A stretch of 64,000 nt of DNA. Origin: a virus. A program made the translations under genes and the position numbers. The notes under the pieces were generated by a model. It worked only from the letters and a program-made list of their open reading frames with translations, was not told the origin of the DNA and did no database searches. The stretch is from the IMG/VR virus record IMGVR_UViG_3300022902_000012, positions 1 through 64,000 of that record; one strand, given 5' to 3'. Positions 1-9,160 of the stretch are shown here, in pieces; the first letter of the stretch is position 1; each line of letters starts with the position of its first letter.

Positions 1-1
1 C

Positions 2-2872
2 GCCAGGGGGATGCAGGGGGGTGGAGGGGGGTTCCGGAACATCGCCGGAGCCTTTGTGGGGATGCTCGTCGGTGGCGCTCTGTTCCGGGGCATGGGTGTA
101 TTCGTCAACAAGAGCAAGGAAATGGAGCTGGCCCTGACCCAGATCCGTGCTCTGACCCGGGCCACCAGCATGGAGATGTCCGGATACGAAAAGCAGATCC
201 TGAGGGTAGCCAGCCTGACTCCCTTCGATCCGAAGGAGATCGCTGAGGCAGCTCTGTCCCTGCGGCGCCTGACTGGCTCATCGTCGGCTGCTCTGGCCAC
301 CTTGAGGGAGACGGCCTCGCTGTCTGTGGCATCGTTCGGGAAGTTGTCGTTGCAGCAGTCCGCGGCCTTCATGGGGCGTATGGTTGCAACAGGTGGCAGC
401 GCCAAGGTGGCCAAGGGGCGGGCCGCCCAGCTCTTTGGCCTTGGTCGTGCCCTCGGTGTCGGGATCGAAGACTTCGCCCCGGTGGCTGGTCAGCTGGGGG
501 CCGCTGCCTTCCGCGGGCAGCAGGACTTCTTGACCACAAGCTCCGTCTTTGCCGTGGCTAGCCAGCTCCAGGGGTCGAACCGTCGGGCCGCCACCCAGAC
601 CTTCCGCCTGATGTCCGAGCTGGGCCGCGGCCGAGCTGAAGAGGGTCTAAGACGTATTGGGGTGTCCACCCGTGCCGGTGGGAAGATCCGAGGCATCGAC
701 CAGATTCTCGGTGACATCATGGACCGCATGATGGGAACCGGGAAGTTCGGGGGCAAGGGGAAGCTCGGGACCCAGGCCGTCATGGATGCTCTGTCGTCGA
801 AGACCCCAGCTGGGGTGCCGATTGGGGAGCGGTCGATCCGGCCGCTGGTCATGGCCATCCAGAGGTTCACCCAGGGCGTGAAAATTCAAGGCAAGGGTGT
901 GCTGTACGGACGGGAGGCTCTAGCAGCTCTGAGGGATGAAGCAAAGCAAGCCAAGAACATCATCGACATGATCGCCGAGCAGAGGCTCCAGACTCTGAGT
1001 GGGCAGATCGAACTGATGGCTGAAGAGATGGGTAAGGCGGCCCGTGTCGTCGGCGACATGTTCACGCCGGCCCTCAAGACAGTCGTGACCGGCTTGAAGG
1101 GAATCGCCGCGGGCTTCCAGTCCTTGGCCAACAACTCCGTGTTCGGTGCCCTGTTTGGAATGCTGACGAAGGTAGGTGTTGTTGGGGGTTCTTTGTTTGC
1201 CTCGGTAGCTCTGCTCAAGGGCGCCAAGGGGTTGCTGACGAACGTGTCTCAATACATCGGGGTGAGCAAAGCTGCGGGTTGGGCGGGGGGACTGCTTGCC
1301 GCGGCTCCTATGGTCAATCCTTACGTCGGGACATACGCGAGGCCTAAGAGTATGCGTTCAGGTCTCGGGGGGCAAATTGGGGGATTTGGGCCAGTAGGTC
1401 GTGGTATCGGCAGCGGTGCTGGCGCTGCCGTCTGGGGTGCAACGATGGGCCTCGGGAAATTCGCTGCTGGACTTGGTATTGCCTACGGCGCGATCCTGGC
1501 CTTCGAGGAGGTCTTGTCCCTGGCCACCAAGGGTTGGAAGGAGTACTGGGCGGACAAACGAGGGGGGGCTGCTGTTGAAGCTGCTCGTCGTGGAGGAGGA
1601 ATGGCCTTCGAGGCGTTCGGCGTCAAGGGGGTGAAAGGGTTGGGACGTAAGGATGCAATGGCATTTGCTGATGCCTACCAGGCCAAGTTCGGCCAGAACT
1701 TTGGCACGGAGATGACGAAGTTTCAGAAGGAGTGGGCCGGCTGGCGTCTCAAGTTCCACAAGGAGATCATGGGGAGTGAAGTTGCCAAGACCACCATGCA
1801 GATTCAGAAGCAGATCAACTTGACTGCACGTCAGGTCACACTGCAAAAGGAACTCAACAACACCTTCCAGTACGGCTTTGAAAAGATGAACAAGGTGTTG
1901 CAGGAGACCAAGGCGCTGGCTGCCTATGAGCCCCCTGTCATCAAGTGGGGAACCTACCGTACAGCCACTCGGATGATGCAGAAGGCTGCTGTCGGAGGTC
2001 GGCTCGGGTCGACTGAGCAACGTATGGCCCAGACGGTTGTTGCTTCGTCTCCTGAGGCTGAGATGCTGATGGAGAAGGCGGCCACCGGGATGGCTACTCC
2101 GCGAGAGCATGCTCGGTTAATGAAGCTGCTGCAGGTCCGGCAGGCCGTCCTCACTCATATGGGGACTATGGGTGTCGGCGGGTTCACCAAAGGCTTCGCC
2201 GGCAAGCACGGTAAGGGGGTGTTGGGTCAGGTTGCTGGCATCGGGACCCCACAGAATTTGCAGTATTCCAATCTCCTCACCCTGGCTGCGGGGGGGAAAT
2301 ATCGAGGCGGCCATGGAAGTTTTGTTCCGGGGTACAACCAGAATGTGGCCGGTCTCCCCGGTGGTCCTCAGGAAAAGAGTGGGGACTTCGGTCTGTTCGG
2401 CTCTGTCCTTGGTATGCCCTTCGGCCGCGGAGGGGGGACTCGGATCGGGGGGGACCTTGGACCTGGCCCAAAAGCTGGACTACATTTTGGGGGGGTTGCT
2501 GCATTAGTCAAACAAGCATCGCCCCACCCTGGTCCTGGTCCGAAAGCAGGCATACATTACGGCGGGATTGCGGCAATGACTGCCCAGGCATCATCAGCCA
2601 TTAATGCTCCCCAGAGTCGAAAGGCCGAGATTGAAAAAGGGGTTGAAGCAGATTACACAGCGATGGTTGAGGCGGGGGTCGGCTTTGTTGCGGGCCAGCA
2701 GGCCAAGAGAATGAATCAGGCACTTGAGGCTGCCTTGGCACATGAAAAGTTAGCCTCAGCCATGGCTGAGGGTATCCGCCGGGCGGGGGTGCTCCCTGTC
2801 CGTAATGAAGGTTCGGGGGATCCGTTGACCAACGATGGCCGACGCCCTGACGGGCCCGGAGGAACTCTCTGA
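2..2872 (+). CDS. Phage tail tape measure protein (5' end outside window)
   Basis: The tape measure protein sets tail length and sits inside the tail tube before DNA ejection. The reading frame is open to the left edge and ATG at 11 has no clear ribosome site, so the true start is probably upstream; at least 953 residues are present. It has an Ala/Gly-rich N-terminal part typical of TP901-type tape measures, hydrophobic Gly/Ala stretches near residues 375-405 and 465-500 that could insert in a membrane during ejection, and a Gly-rich C-terminal third. A 20-odd-residue unit containing GPGPKAG is repeated near residues 815-860. It is followed with a 1-nt overlap (TGATG) by baseplate genes in the usual order. 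The family call rests on length, composition and position. Confidence 0.85.
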   Translation, partial: ARGMQGGGGGFRNIAGAFVGMLVGGALFRGMGVFVNKSKEMELALTQIRALTRATSMEMSGYEKQILRVASLTPFDPKEIAEAALSLRRLTGSSSAALATLRETASLSVASFGKLSLQQSAAFMGRMVATGGSAKVAKGRAAQLFGLGRALGVGIEDFAPVAGQLGAAAFRGQQDFLTTSSVFAVASQLQGSNRRAATQTFRLMSELGRGRAEEGLRRIGVSTRAGGKIRGIDQILGDIMDRMMGTGKFGGKGKLGTQAVMDALSSKTPAGVPIGERSIRPLVMAIQRFTQGVKIQGKGVLYGREALAALRDEAKQAKNIIDMIAEQRLQTLSGQIELMAEEMGKAARVVGDMFTPALKTVVTGLKGIAAGFQSLANNSVFGALFGMLTKVGVVGGSLFASVALLKGAKGLLTNVSQYIGVSKAAGWAGGLLAAAPMVNPYVGTYARPKSMRSGLGGQIGGFGPVGRGIGSGAGAAVWGATMGLGKFAAGLGIAYGAILAFEEVLSLATKGWKEYWADKRGGAAVEAARRGGGMAFEAFGVKGVKGLGRKDAMAFADAYQAKFGQNFGTEMTKFQKEWAGWRLKFHKEIMGSEVAKTTMQIQKQINLTARQVTLQKELNNTFQYGFEKMNKVLQETKALAAYEPPVIKWGTYRTATRMMQKAAVGGRLGSTEQRMAQTVVASSPEAEMLMEKAATGMATPREHARLMKLLQVRQAVLTHMGTMGVGGFTKGFAGKHGKGVLGQVAGIGTPQNLQYSNLLTLAAGGKYRGGHGSFVPGYNQNVAGLPGGPQEKSGDFGLFGSVLGMPFGRGGGTRIGGDLGPGPKAGLHFGGVAALVKQASPHPGPGPKAGIHYGGIAAMTAQASSAINAPQSRKAEIEKGVEADYTAMVEAGVGFVAGQQAKRMNQALEAALAHEKLASAMAEGIRRAGVLPVRNEGSGDPLTNDGRRPDGPGGTL
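2459..2592 (+). repeat. Tandem repeat inside the tape measure gene
   Basis: Two adjacent units of about 22 codons encode GPGPKAGLHFGGVAALVKQAS and its relative GPGPKAGIHYGGIAAMTAQAS. The DNA is diverged, with many third-position differences, so this is an old duplication kept at protein level rather than a recent slippage event. Confidence 0.7.
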
Positions 2873-3534
2873 TGTCGGGTAAAGGGACAGAGCCTACTCG
2901 AGCAAGAGCGCGATTGAGGTTTGCCGACCTAATGGACCCGTCGGACTACATCACTGCCTTATACAATCCAACACAGTTGGATCAGAAGATCCAAGCGCGG
3001 ACAGGCAGCCCCAAGCCGATTGGGGGGGCGGCGGTCCCCCAATATGAGGGGACGGATGGATTCGAAACCTTCTCCATTGTGCTCCAGCATTCTGAGCGCA
3101 GGATGCTCGACAAGATGCGGCACGGAGGGAAAAAGTCGAAGGACCGATGGACAGATCGGGACGAAGCTGAGCTCCCGATGGCCGAACGGTGGCTCATCTC
3201 GAAGCTGCATCCACGGGGGTACGGCCTGGCCCCGTCTCGGCTGATGCTTCTGTGGCCTAATACCTGCACCATGTTGATTTCTGTAGATGCTGTGCAGCGG
3301 TCCATCGTTCGATGGGACGAAGACCTGGTCCCGCGACAGGGTACGTTAATAGTAACTGTCACTGAGCATGTCGAGGGCCTCCGCACAGCGGGGTATGTGA
3401 TGGCCCAGGGCATGTCAGGGATTGGCCTCGGGGGTATCTATAATGCACTCAACAGTCTCGGTGTCGACGGAGGAGTCGGGGCTGTGGGTCTTGGTATAGG
3501 GAGTGGGGGACAGGGAGGGACCAGTGGCCAATAG
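2872..3534 (+). CDS. Baseplate/tube adaptor, contractile-injection-system tube-protein-like
   Basis: A 220-residue protein that resembles the N-terminal domain of contractile injection system tube/adaptor proteins (Afp7/Pvc7-like, related to T4 gp53). Seen: a YNPTQLDQK-type opening, then a predicted beta core ending in a surface motif PSRLMLLWPNTCTMLISVDA and a final strand GTLIVTVTEHVEG. These proteins join the tail tube to the central spike. Its C-terminal 40 residues are Gly-rich and probably flexible. Start ATG overlaps the stop of the tape measure gene. A LysM-like gene follows; in injection systems the two parts are often one protein, so here they may be separate chains of the same adaptor. 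Confidence 0.6.
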   Translation: MSGKGTEPTRARARLRFADLMDPSDYITALYNPTQLDQKIQARTGSPKPIGGAAVPQYEGTDGFETFSIVLQHSERRMLDKMRHGGKKSKDRWTDRDEAELPMAERWLISKLHPRGYGLAPSRLMLLWPNTCTMLISVDAVQRSIVRWDEDLVPRQGTLIVTVTEHVEGLRTAGYVMAQGMSGIGLGGIYNALNSLGVDGGVGAVGLGIGSGGQGGTSGQ

Positions 3535-3910
3535 TGCATCCAGGAGTGATCTGGCGGCCTATGATGTTGGGGGCCTTGGTCGGCACGGCTATATTTATGA
3601 AGGAACAGATGGTCGTATGGTGTTGTCCGTCCCGGAGAGACTGCCCAACCTGGAGATGGTCGGCGAGGCGTTTCCCGAGGCGTATGAGTGCAAGGGGTGG
3701 GAGCTGCCGATGTCTTTGCCGGGAATGTTCTACCGGGGGATCCTCGGTAGGCCTATCGACGCCTGGGAGATCATTGCTCAGTTCCAGGAGGACCCGATTG
3801 AGGACCCGTTTGAACCGCTGGCCCGGGGGAGGATTATCATGATCCCACCCATCGAGTACTTCTCAATCGCCTATGGGTCATCTTTGTCCGAGCAACCCGA
3901 GTTGGGGTAA
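3524..3910 (+). CDS. LysM-like baseplate adaptor (gp53-like)
   Basis: A small protein of 128 residues. Its C-terminal half (around PIDAWEIIAQFQEDP and then GRIIMIPP) has the LysM pattern of a helix-helix between two strands, as in the tail LysM proteins and gp53-type wedge proteins that sit near the spike. GTG at 3524 is chosen because GGGAGGGA lies just upstream; GTG at 3503 is possible but has a poor ribosome site. It overlaps the end of the preceding gene by 11 nt, which suggests translational coupling. Function is inferred from the fold pattern and the position before the hub gene. Confidence 0.6.
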   Translation: MANSASRSDLAAYDVGGLGRHGYIYEGTDGRMVLSVPERLPNLEMVGEAFPEAYECKGWELPMSLPGMFYRGILGRPIDAWEIIAQFQEDPIEDPFEPLARGRIIMIPPIEYFSIAYGSSLSEQPELG

Positions 3911-3913
3911 GAC

Positions 3914-5386
3914 ATGCCGGCCACTGATTTCCAGACCTGGAATCCTGTCTTCAATGTACAGGTGCTGCAGGGCAAGATTGGCCCCCGGGCCTTTCTGGAG
4001 AGAGTGCTGCGTGTCAAGTATGTGGACCGAATCAAAGAGTATGATCAGCTTGAGATGGATGTCCTGAACCACGACGGGCTCTTCTCTGACCATAGGTCAT
4101 TGTCCGCCGGGATGATCATCGCTATCAAGTTGGGGTACATCGACGGCACATTTCCGTGGAAGGTATTTGTTTTAAACCGACAGCGAGGGGGAGTCGGAGT
4201 TCGTGCTCATGGCGAGGGGCGCCATACGGTTGGGCAGAATGAGAGTGTGGCTACTCTGTTCGGCCGGAACAGGAATGCCAAGGGCGGCAAGATGCCGCAA
4301 GGATGGAAGCTGAATCGTCGGAACCCACCTGGTGTCCAGATTGTTCGAACGGATAGCAAGGGTCAAATTCGAAAGTCCCGACGAGCCTTCGCCGCCACGA
4401 GCGACCTAATGGGGATGGAGATGCAACTTGGCGAGTCCGGGACAAAGGGCCCCCGGATCATCGTCGCCAAGTCCTCCTCTGCAGCTGTGCAAGAGATCGC
4501 CCGCCGGGCCGGCTTCAACCCTAGTGGTATCTTGGTCCAGACCACCTCGGACCATCTGGAGCGTATCGAAATTCCCGCTGGTCGGGCCGATGCGGACCAC
4601 CTGCAGATCATGGCGGACCAGTTCGGCTTCCAGTTCAAGATCGACGACGAGGGAGTACTCCACTGGCATTCCCCAACCTGGGAAGGAGACCGGGAGAAGG
4701 GGGAACCTGTTGAAAGTTCAGTCTATGGGGCAGGGCAAGATTTACTCAAGCTCTCCATCGATTCGGACTTCCGGCTCCCTATGCCCAAGAAGGTTAAGCG
4801 CACCGGTGTGGACCCGAAGACCCGCAAGGTGATCGTGCGGGACGCTGAGATGGAACAGGTCACCCGGTCCATTAATATGGGGACTGGCTATGTTCAGGAC
4901 CTTGGGCTTGTGCCTGGAGGGGGGGCCGGGACGTCACTGCCGGCTGCGCATCGGGATGCCATCATGAGGAACTATGTGTATCCGGCGTTGGCCAACTCCC
5001 CTATTCAGGTATCTGACCAGGCCAAGAGGGACTTCATCCATAAACTCTCCCAGGGCTTCATGCTCTCTGCAGAAGATGTTGGCAACCCCCGTTTGCAAGC
5101 AGGTAAGACTCGTCGAATTGGAGGGACTGGCTCCATTTTCTGTGATGGTGTCTGGCTCATCGGGGAGGCCCATCATACGCTCCAGCCGGGTCAACCAGGC
5201 GGGGGGGGTGGGATTGTCTACGGGACCAACACCCGCCTGAAACTTCCCCCCGAGGACAAAAGGAGAAAAGACATAGAGGTTGTCAAGACGGGGGGGCAAA
5301 AGTGGTGGCAGGTGACGCGTAACATCCAGATTGGAACTGGGTACGTTACGGGCCGCAAACGGATGAGAGCTGGGGGAGGAACCTGA
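3914..5386 (+). CDS. Baseplate hub protein (gpD/gp27-like)
   Basis: A 490-residue protein in the position of the phage late-control D / T4 gp27 / VgrG hub. The N-terminus (FNVQVLQGKIGPRAFLERV, then a Tyr/Asp-rich strand run) looks like the first tube-like hub domain. A central region around residues 180-250 resembles the second hub domain. The hub trimer connects the hexameric tube to the trimeric spike. The gene begins 3 nt after the LysM-like gene and is followed after 4 nt by a gp5-like spike gene, so hub and spike are separate chains here. Confidence 0.7.
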   Translation: MPATDFQTWNPVFNVQVLQGKIGPRAFLERVLRVKYVDRIKEYDQLEMDVLNHDGLFSDHRSLSAGMIIAIKLGYIDGTFPWKVFVLNRQRGGVGVRAHGEGRHTVGQNESVATLFGRNRNAKGGKMPQGWKLNRRNPPGVQIVRTDSKGQIRKSRRAFAATSDLMGMEMQLGESGTKGPRIIVAKSSSAAVQEIARRAGFNPSGILVQTTSDHLERIEIPAGRADADHLQIMADQFGFQFKIDDEGVLHWHSPTWEGDREKGEPVESSVYGAGQDLLKLSIDSDFRLPMPKKVKRTGVDPKTRKVIVRDAEMEQVTRSINMGTGYVQDLGLVPGGGAGTSLPAAHRDAIMRNYVYPALANSPIQVSDQAKRDFIHKLSQGFMLSAEDVGNPRLQAGKTRRIGGTGSIFCDGVWLIGEAHHTLQPGQPGGGGGIVYGTNTRLKLPPEDKRRKDIEVVKTGGQKWWQVTRNIQIGTGYVTGRKRMRAGGGT

Positions 5387-5390
5387 GACG

Positions 5391-6038
5391 ATGGGCGAAC
5401 GCATCAGTGGCTTTATACCTGGAATTGTAACCGATCGGGCTGATCCTGATGGACTGCACAGGGTACGGGCTCGCCTTCCTGGATACTATGAAGAAGCCAC
5501 TCCATTCTGGATCTGGCCGGGCAATGTGCCAGGGTCAAGCATCAGCGAGGACGGCAAAGTTCAGGGGTCGTGTTATCCACCCCCCAGGGTTGGGTCGATG
5601 ATTGATGTGACCTTTGCCTGGGGGGAATGGGATCGTCCTGATGCCTACGCCAAGTACTTTCCCTCCCACTTCACTCTTGGCGAGGACGGGTCAGTGCAGG
5701 GGCCACCTTCCGTGTTCAACCCTGACGTAGATGTTGCGAAGCGGCGAGAGCGGGTGTGTATCTGGGAGGATGATAAGTTTGTATTCTCTGTTCAAGAGGA
5801 AGGTGTTGAGGGAGTGGATGGAGAACACACCATGACCATGGCATCAAAGAGTGGCCTGACCAAAGTCCAGATTGTGAGGGGTGGTGGTCAGACAGGGACC
5901 GGAGAGATCCTGAGGATTGAGGGTCGAGCTGGGATCAAGATCTTCGCCATGGGGTCCATCAACATCGATGCGAAGTTGGGGGTTGAAATTCAGGGACGCA
6001 AGGTCACCAAGGGTGGCCTGAACAATGGAACTATCTGA
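5391..6038 (+). CDS. Baseplate spike protein with gp5/VgrG-type OB fold
   Basis: A 215-residue protein whose first ~115 residues match the gp5/gpV N-terminal OB-fold pattern: GIVTDRADPDGLHRVRARLP at the start, then FWIWP, then PPRVGSMIDVTFAWGEWDRP. This domain caps the hub and positions the puncturing spike. The C-terminal part (residues 130-215) is a short beta-rich segment rather than a long beta-helix needle, so a separate needle tip protein may exist outside what is recognised here. It sits directly after the hub gene and overlaps the next gene by 1 nt. Confidence 0.75.
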   Translation: MGERISGFIPGIVTDRADPDGLHRVRARLPGYYEEATPFWIWPGNVPGSSISEDGKVQGSCYPPPRVGSMIDVTFAWGEWDRPDAYAKYFPSHFTLGEDGSVQGPPSVFNPDVDVAKRRERVCIWEDDKFVFSVQEEGVEGVDGEHTMTMASKSGLTKVQIVRGGGQTGTGEILRIEGRAGIKIFAMGSINIDAKLGVEIQGRKVTKGGLNNGTI

Positions 6039-7054
6039 TGGCTGATGATCCCTCCCTGGAAGCACTCGACGTAATCTGCCGGCCGCTTCCTGTCCCGGAG
6101 ACCCTACCAGAGTTGGAGCTTCCGAACTTTGGTGCCCTGCGTAAGGCCTGGGGGTCTTTAGCTCAGGTGCCCGACACAGGGGACCTACTGTGTGAGTTCC
6201 AGGACATGATCGCCCCGGCCATGGCATCGATTCGTCGATGGATGGTTCTGCAGAAGCTCGCCCAGCAGATTTCCAAGTGCTTCCAAGTAATCCCCGATTC
6301 GATCATGACTCTGTCGCCAGATCCTATCTTCGACTGCATCGAGAACCTGACCAAGTATGTGCTTGAGATTGTCAAGTCTCTTCCCCCCCTGGCTTACGTT
6401 CAATACGGAATGACGATTGCTCGGTACTGCATCCTGTTCATTGACGAGATCTTTCTCCTGTTACAGGCCATGAATCAGATCATTGCAGACTACCAGTCGA
6501 TCGCCTCGGATGCTCTACTCCTTATGGACAAGGAACTTCAGGGTCAGATTCCGTGTGCGGCAACCGACATGCTTGCACCTGTCGCAACAATCTCTGACCA
6601 GATGCTTTTTATTGGACCCGCCATGTCCGTCCTTCTAGAGCCCTTCCTTCTGCTACCTGGAGGCCAACTCCTCAAGCCCATGATCGATCAGTTCAAGGAC
6701 ATGGAAGACTTCATGAAGGACATCAAGGATCAGATTCAGCAGGGGGGTGCGCCAACTCCGTTCCCCCCGCCCCCATCCTTCATAAGTATCATCGCTGGTG
6801 GTCCAACCGGGGAATCCCCGCCCTTCCTCCCAATCCCCCCGTTAGGACCTATGGTGTCGGTCATCGGATTTAATCGGTATCTCTTGGTCGAGATCTACAA
6901 CTTCCTAAAACCCCTGGCCTCTGGAGTAATTGTCAAGCCCATTTTCATTGATGGAGTCCCGCGGCCCATGCTTATCGATGTCCAGTCTGGTGCTGTGATC
7001 GGCCCTCCGTTCATGGACATCCTGGATAACCTCCCCACCTTCGAGTATTTCTAG
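6038..7054 (+). CDS. Unknown baseplate-region protein
   Basis: A 338-residue protein not recognised by family. It has long amphipathic and hydrophobic helices in the N-terminal two thirds (for example PLAYVQYGMTIARYCILFID and around VLLEPFLLLPGG), and a Pro-rich linker near residues 240-270 (FPPPPSF). It lies between the spike and gp25 genes, where contractile phages often encode a spike-tip or structural cap protein, so a virion role is likely. Start ATG overlaps the previous stop (TGATG). Confidence 0.6.
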   Translation: MADDPSLEALDVICRPLPVPETLPELELPNFGALRKAWGSLAQVPDTGDLLCEFQDMIAPAMASIRRWMVLQKLAQQISKCFQVIPDSIMTLSPDPIFDCIENLTKYVLEIVKSLPPLAYVQYGMTIARYCILFIDEIFLLLQAMNQIIADYQSIASDALLLMDKELQGQIPCAATDMLAPVATISDQMLFIGPAMSVLLEPFLLLPGGQLLKPMIDQFKDMEDFMKDIKDQIQQGGAPTPFPPPPSFISIIAGGPTGESPPFLPIPPLGPMVSVIGFNRYLLVEIYNFLKPLASGVIVKPIFIDGVPRPMLIDVQSGAVIGPPFMDILDNLPTFEYF

Positions 7055-7082
7055 GGGATAAATGAGGTAGAATAGGGAGATC

Positions 7083-7562
7083 ATGAACGGAGCTGGCCAA
7101 AATCCATCACAGAATATTGCAAGGATGCCTCCAGGGTTGCGCGCCCAGGCATTGTCGTGGCCACTGACCTTCGTTGGGCCTCAGATGCTCACGACGCAGG
7201 GAGTGGGACGTGTACGGCAAGCCCTCGAGCATCTTGTCAGGACACCAATGGGGGCCTACTGGATTGACCTGGAGTATGGGACCATCTTTGATGCGGTCCG
7301 GACGCAGCACATGACCCAGTCCTCTTCTGATGGGGGAGTCTTGTCTGGGGGGCTGGTAGATAGCGCTGTGGCCCACTTCCAGCGCCAGGTGAGCATCTAC
7401 TGTCCAGGTATTGTGCTACACTCAGTCCATATGTTCAGGCAGTCGGGTGCTCGACTGCGAGTGGATATTGTCTGGACGGTCAAGTCCCTCCGAGGTCAGG
7501 GAGCTCTCGGGGCACTGCCTGATGGCGGAGGGCTGGGTAGCTCCTTGTCAGTGGTGCTCTAA
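7083..7562 (+). CDS. Baseplate wedge protein, gp25/gpW-like
   Basis: A 159-residue protein with the gp25 core: LEHLVRTPMGAYWIDLEYG matches the L-x-T-x-x-G-E-R-x-x-x-P-x-Y-G type segment that links sheath and baseplate, and is followed by helices and strands ending in a short Gly-rich tail. The classical EPR triplet seen in T4 gp25 is not obvious. Gene order (spike, unknown, gp25, gpJ) is the standard contractile baseplate order. The start lies 28 nt after the previous gene behind GGGAGATC. Confidence 0.75.
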   Translation: MNGAGQNPSQNIARMPPGLRAQALSWPLTFVGPQMLTTQGVGRVRQALEHLVRTPMGAYWIDLEYGTIFDAVRTQHMTQSSSDGGVLSGGLVDSAVAHFQRQVSIYCPGIVLHSVHMFRQSGARLRVDIVWTVKSLRGQGALGALPDGGGLGSSLSVVL

Positions 7563-9155
7563 ATGTACAGACCTCTCGTCCCGGAAGATGACCTGATTCT
7601 GGTCCAGCAGGATCGTGAGTCCATTCGTGCTCGCCAGGCTTGGATGGCAGCTCGGGCACATGACGGTTGGGTTGACCAGTCGTTGGCCAGTGCGGAAAAC
7701 GTCCTGTTAGAAGGCCAGGCCCTTGTCGGGGGGGCGGCTTTCTCCCTGATCAATGAGCGTGCACGCCAGCTTACCTTCGCCCAGGTCACCGATCGGTTAA
7801 TGTGCATCCGGAAGATCCGACCGAGTGGGTTGTCTATGTCCGGAGCAAAGGCTGCCATCGTTCCGGGCTACTTCTCGACGGCCGGCGCCGCTGCAGCCCC
7901 GAAGCGCATTTTTCTCCCCGGGGCAGGGGAGGTGCAGCCGATTCGTCTGCAGTCCGGACAGGGGATTTGGCAACTGGCTTCCACAGGGGTTTCCGAGATC
8001 ACTGGTGGCTCCATCCAGTCCCCCTCTCTGACACTGGAGCAATCAGACTCACACGAAGCCATCGAACAGGCATCAGGATTTCCGGGGCAGATTATTGTCC
8101 TCGGGCACTGGCCTGTGATTCCAGCCTCCATTGTCGTGTCCGATCCAAACGGGCCCTTTGACCGGGTCCGCCCTGACACTGGTCTCCCTTGGATCAGTCC
8201 TTTGGAGATGGGGAATAGCGACCGGGGATACATCATCCTCATCGACAACTACGGCAAGGCGTACCTGCAATTCGGGGATGGTATTCATGGTGTAATGGGC
8301 GAAGGGGACATCGAGATTCTGTACAAGACTGGAGGTGGGAAAGACAACGCCGTGGTCGCCGGTGCCCGATGGACCATCTTGGATGCCGTGTACAACGAGG
8401 ACGGTGATAAGGTCACTGTTCAGTTCACCAATTCGGCACCATCCTCCGGGGGTCTCGACCAGATGTCTGTTGAGGAGGCCCGGGTACGGATGCCTGCCCA
8501 GATTCGTGCTTGGGAGCGGACTGTTAACGAAGTTGACGCCGAGGCTATGGCGGAGACGGTCGGGGGGGTAGGTCAATCGGCCCTGATTACCTCAAACCAT
8601 GTCGCAGGTGTCCCCGAGGATGTAGGACGTTTATACATCGTGGCCCTCGGATCACAATACTCTGATTCGCTGTATTACCCCCCTGCTGCTCCTACAGATT
8701 CCCAACGAGATGCCATCGGGGCCATCTTTGCACCTGGGGGGGCGGCGCCGGGTTTGATGGGGACCCGAATAGATGTCTTTGATGCTGTCTTCAAGACAGT
8801 CAACATCGTAGTTCAGGTCTATAAGGCTGCAGGGGTTTCCCAGACCGCGGCGAGGAGTGCCATCGTTCGTGCATTGCAGATGCACTTCGCCATTGCCGAT
8901 AGCGAGCGTGCCCCCCTGTACACCGTAGACTTCGGATTCCGCTTGACAGATTCCGGTGGGACCATCACCTCCCAGATGGCCTGGTCTGGCATCTTCGAGG
9001 TGATCGCCGGGACATCTGCTGTAGCGAGCATTCCCCCCGACGACGAGAACCTGGTCTTGAATGGAACCCGCGGCTCGGTTGTTTTGGGTTATGAGGAGTT
9101 CCCAGTGCTCGGAACGGTCACCATCTGGGACATGGATGAGGGTGTGGAGATCTAA
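7563..9155 (+). CDS. Baseplate J-like wedge protein (gp6-like)
   Basis: A 530-residue protein of the Baseplate J / T4 gp6 type, the main wedge component that forms the ring around the hub. Seen: an N-terminal helical part, a central domain with YLQFGDGIHGVMGEGDIEI, followed by ARWTILDAVYN, then the typical ERTVNEVDAEAMAETVGGV helix and a long beta-alpha segment with the DVFDAVFKTVNIVVQVYKAA pattern near residues 400-425. The ATG comes immediately after the previous stop codon, so it probably depends on translation of the gp25 gene. Confidence 0.85.
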   Translation: MYRPLVPEDDLILVQQDRESIRARQAWMAARAHDGWVDQSLASAENVLLEGQALVGGAAFSLINERARQLTFAQVTDRLMCIRKIRPSGLSMSGAKAAIVPGYFSTAGAAAAPKRIFLPGAGEVQPIRLQSGQGIWQLASTGVSEITGGSIQSPSLTLEQSDSHEAIEQASGFPGQIIVLGHWPVIPASIVVSDPNGPFDRVRPDTGLPWISPLEMGNSDRGYIILIDNYGKAYLQFGDGIHGVMGEGDIEILYKTGGGKDNAVVAGARWTILDAVYNEDGDKVTVQFTNSAPSSGGLDQMSVEEARVRMPAQIRAWERTVNEVDAEAMAETVGGVGQSALITSNHVAGVPEDVGRLYIVALGSQYSDSLYYPPAAPTDSQRDAIGAIFAPGGAAPGLMGTRIDVFDAVFKTVNIVVQVYKAAGVSQTAARSAIVRALQMHFAIADSERAPLYTVDFGFRLTDSGGTITSQMAWSGIFEVIAGTSAVASIPPDDENLVLNGTRGSVVLGYEEFPVLGTVTIWDMDEGVEI

Positions 9156-9160
9156 TCGGG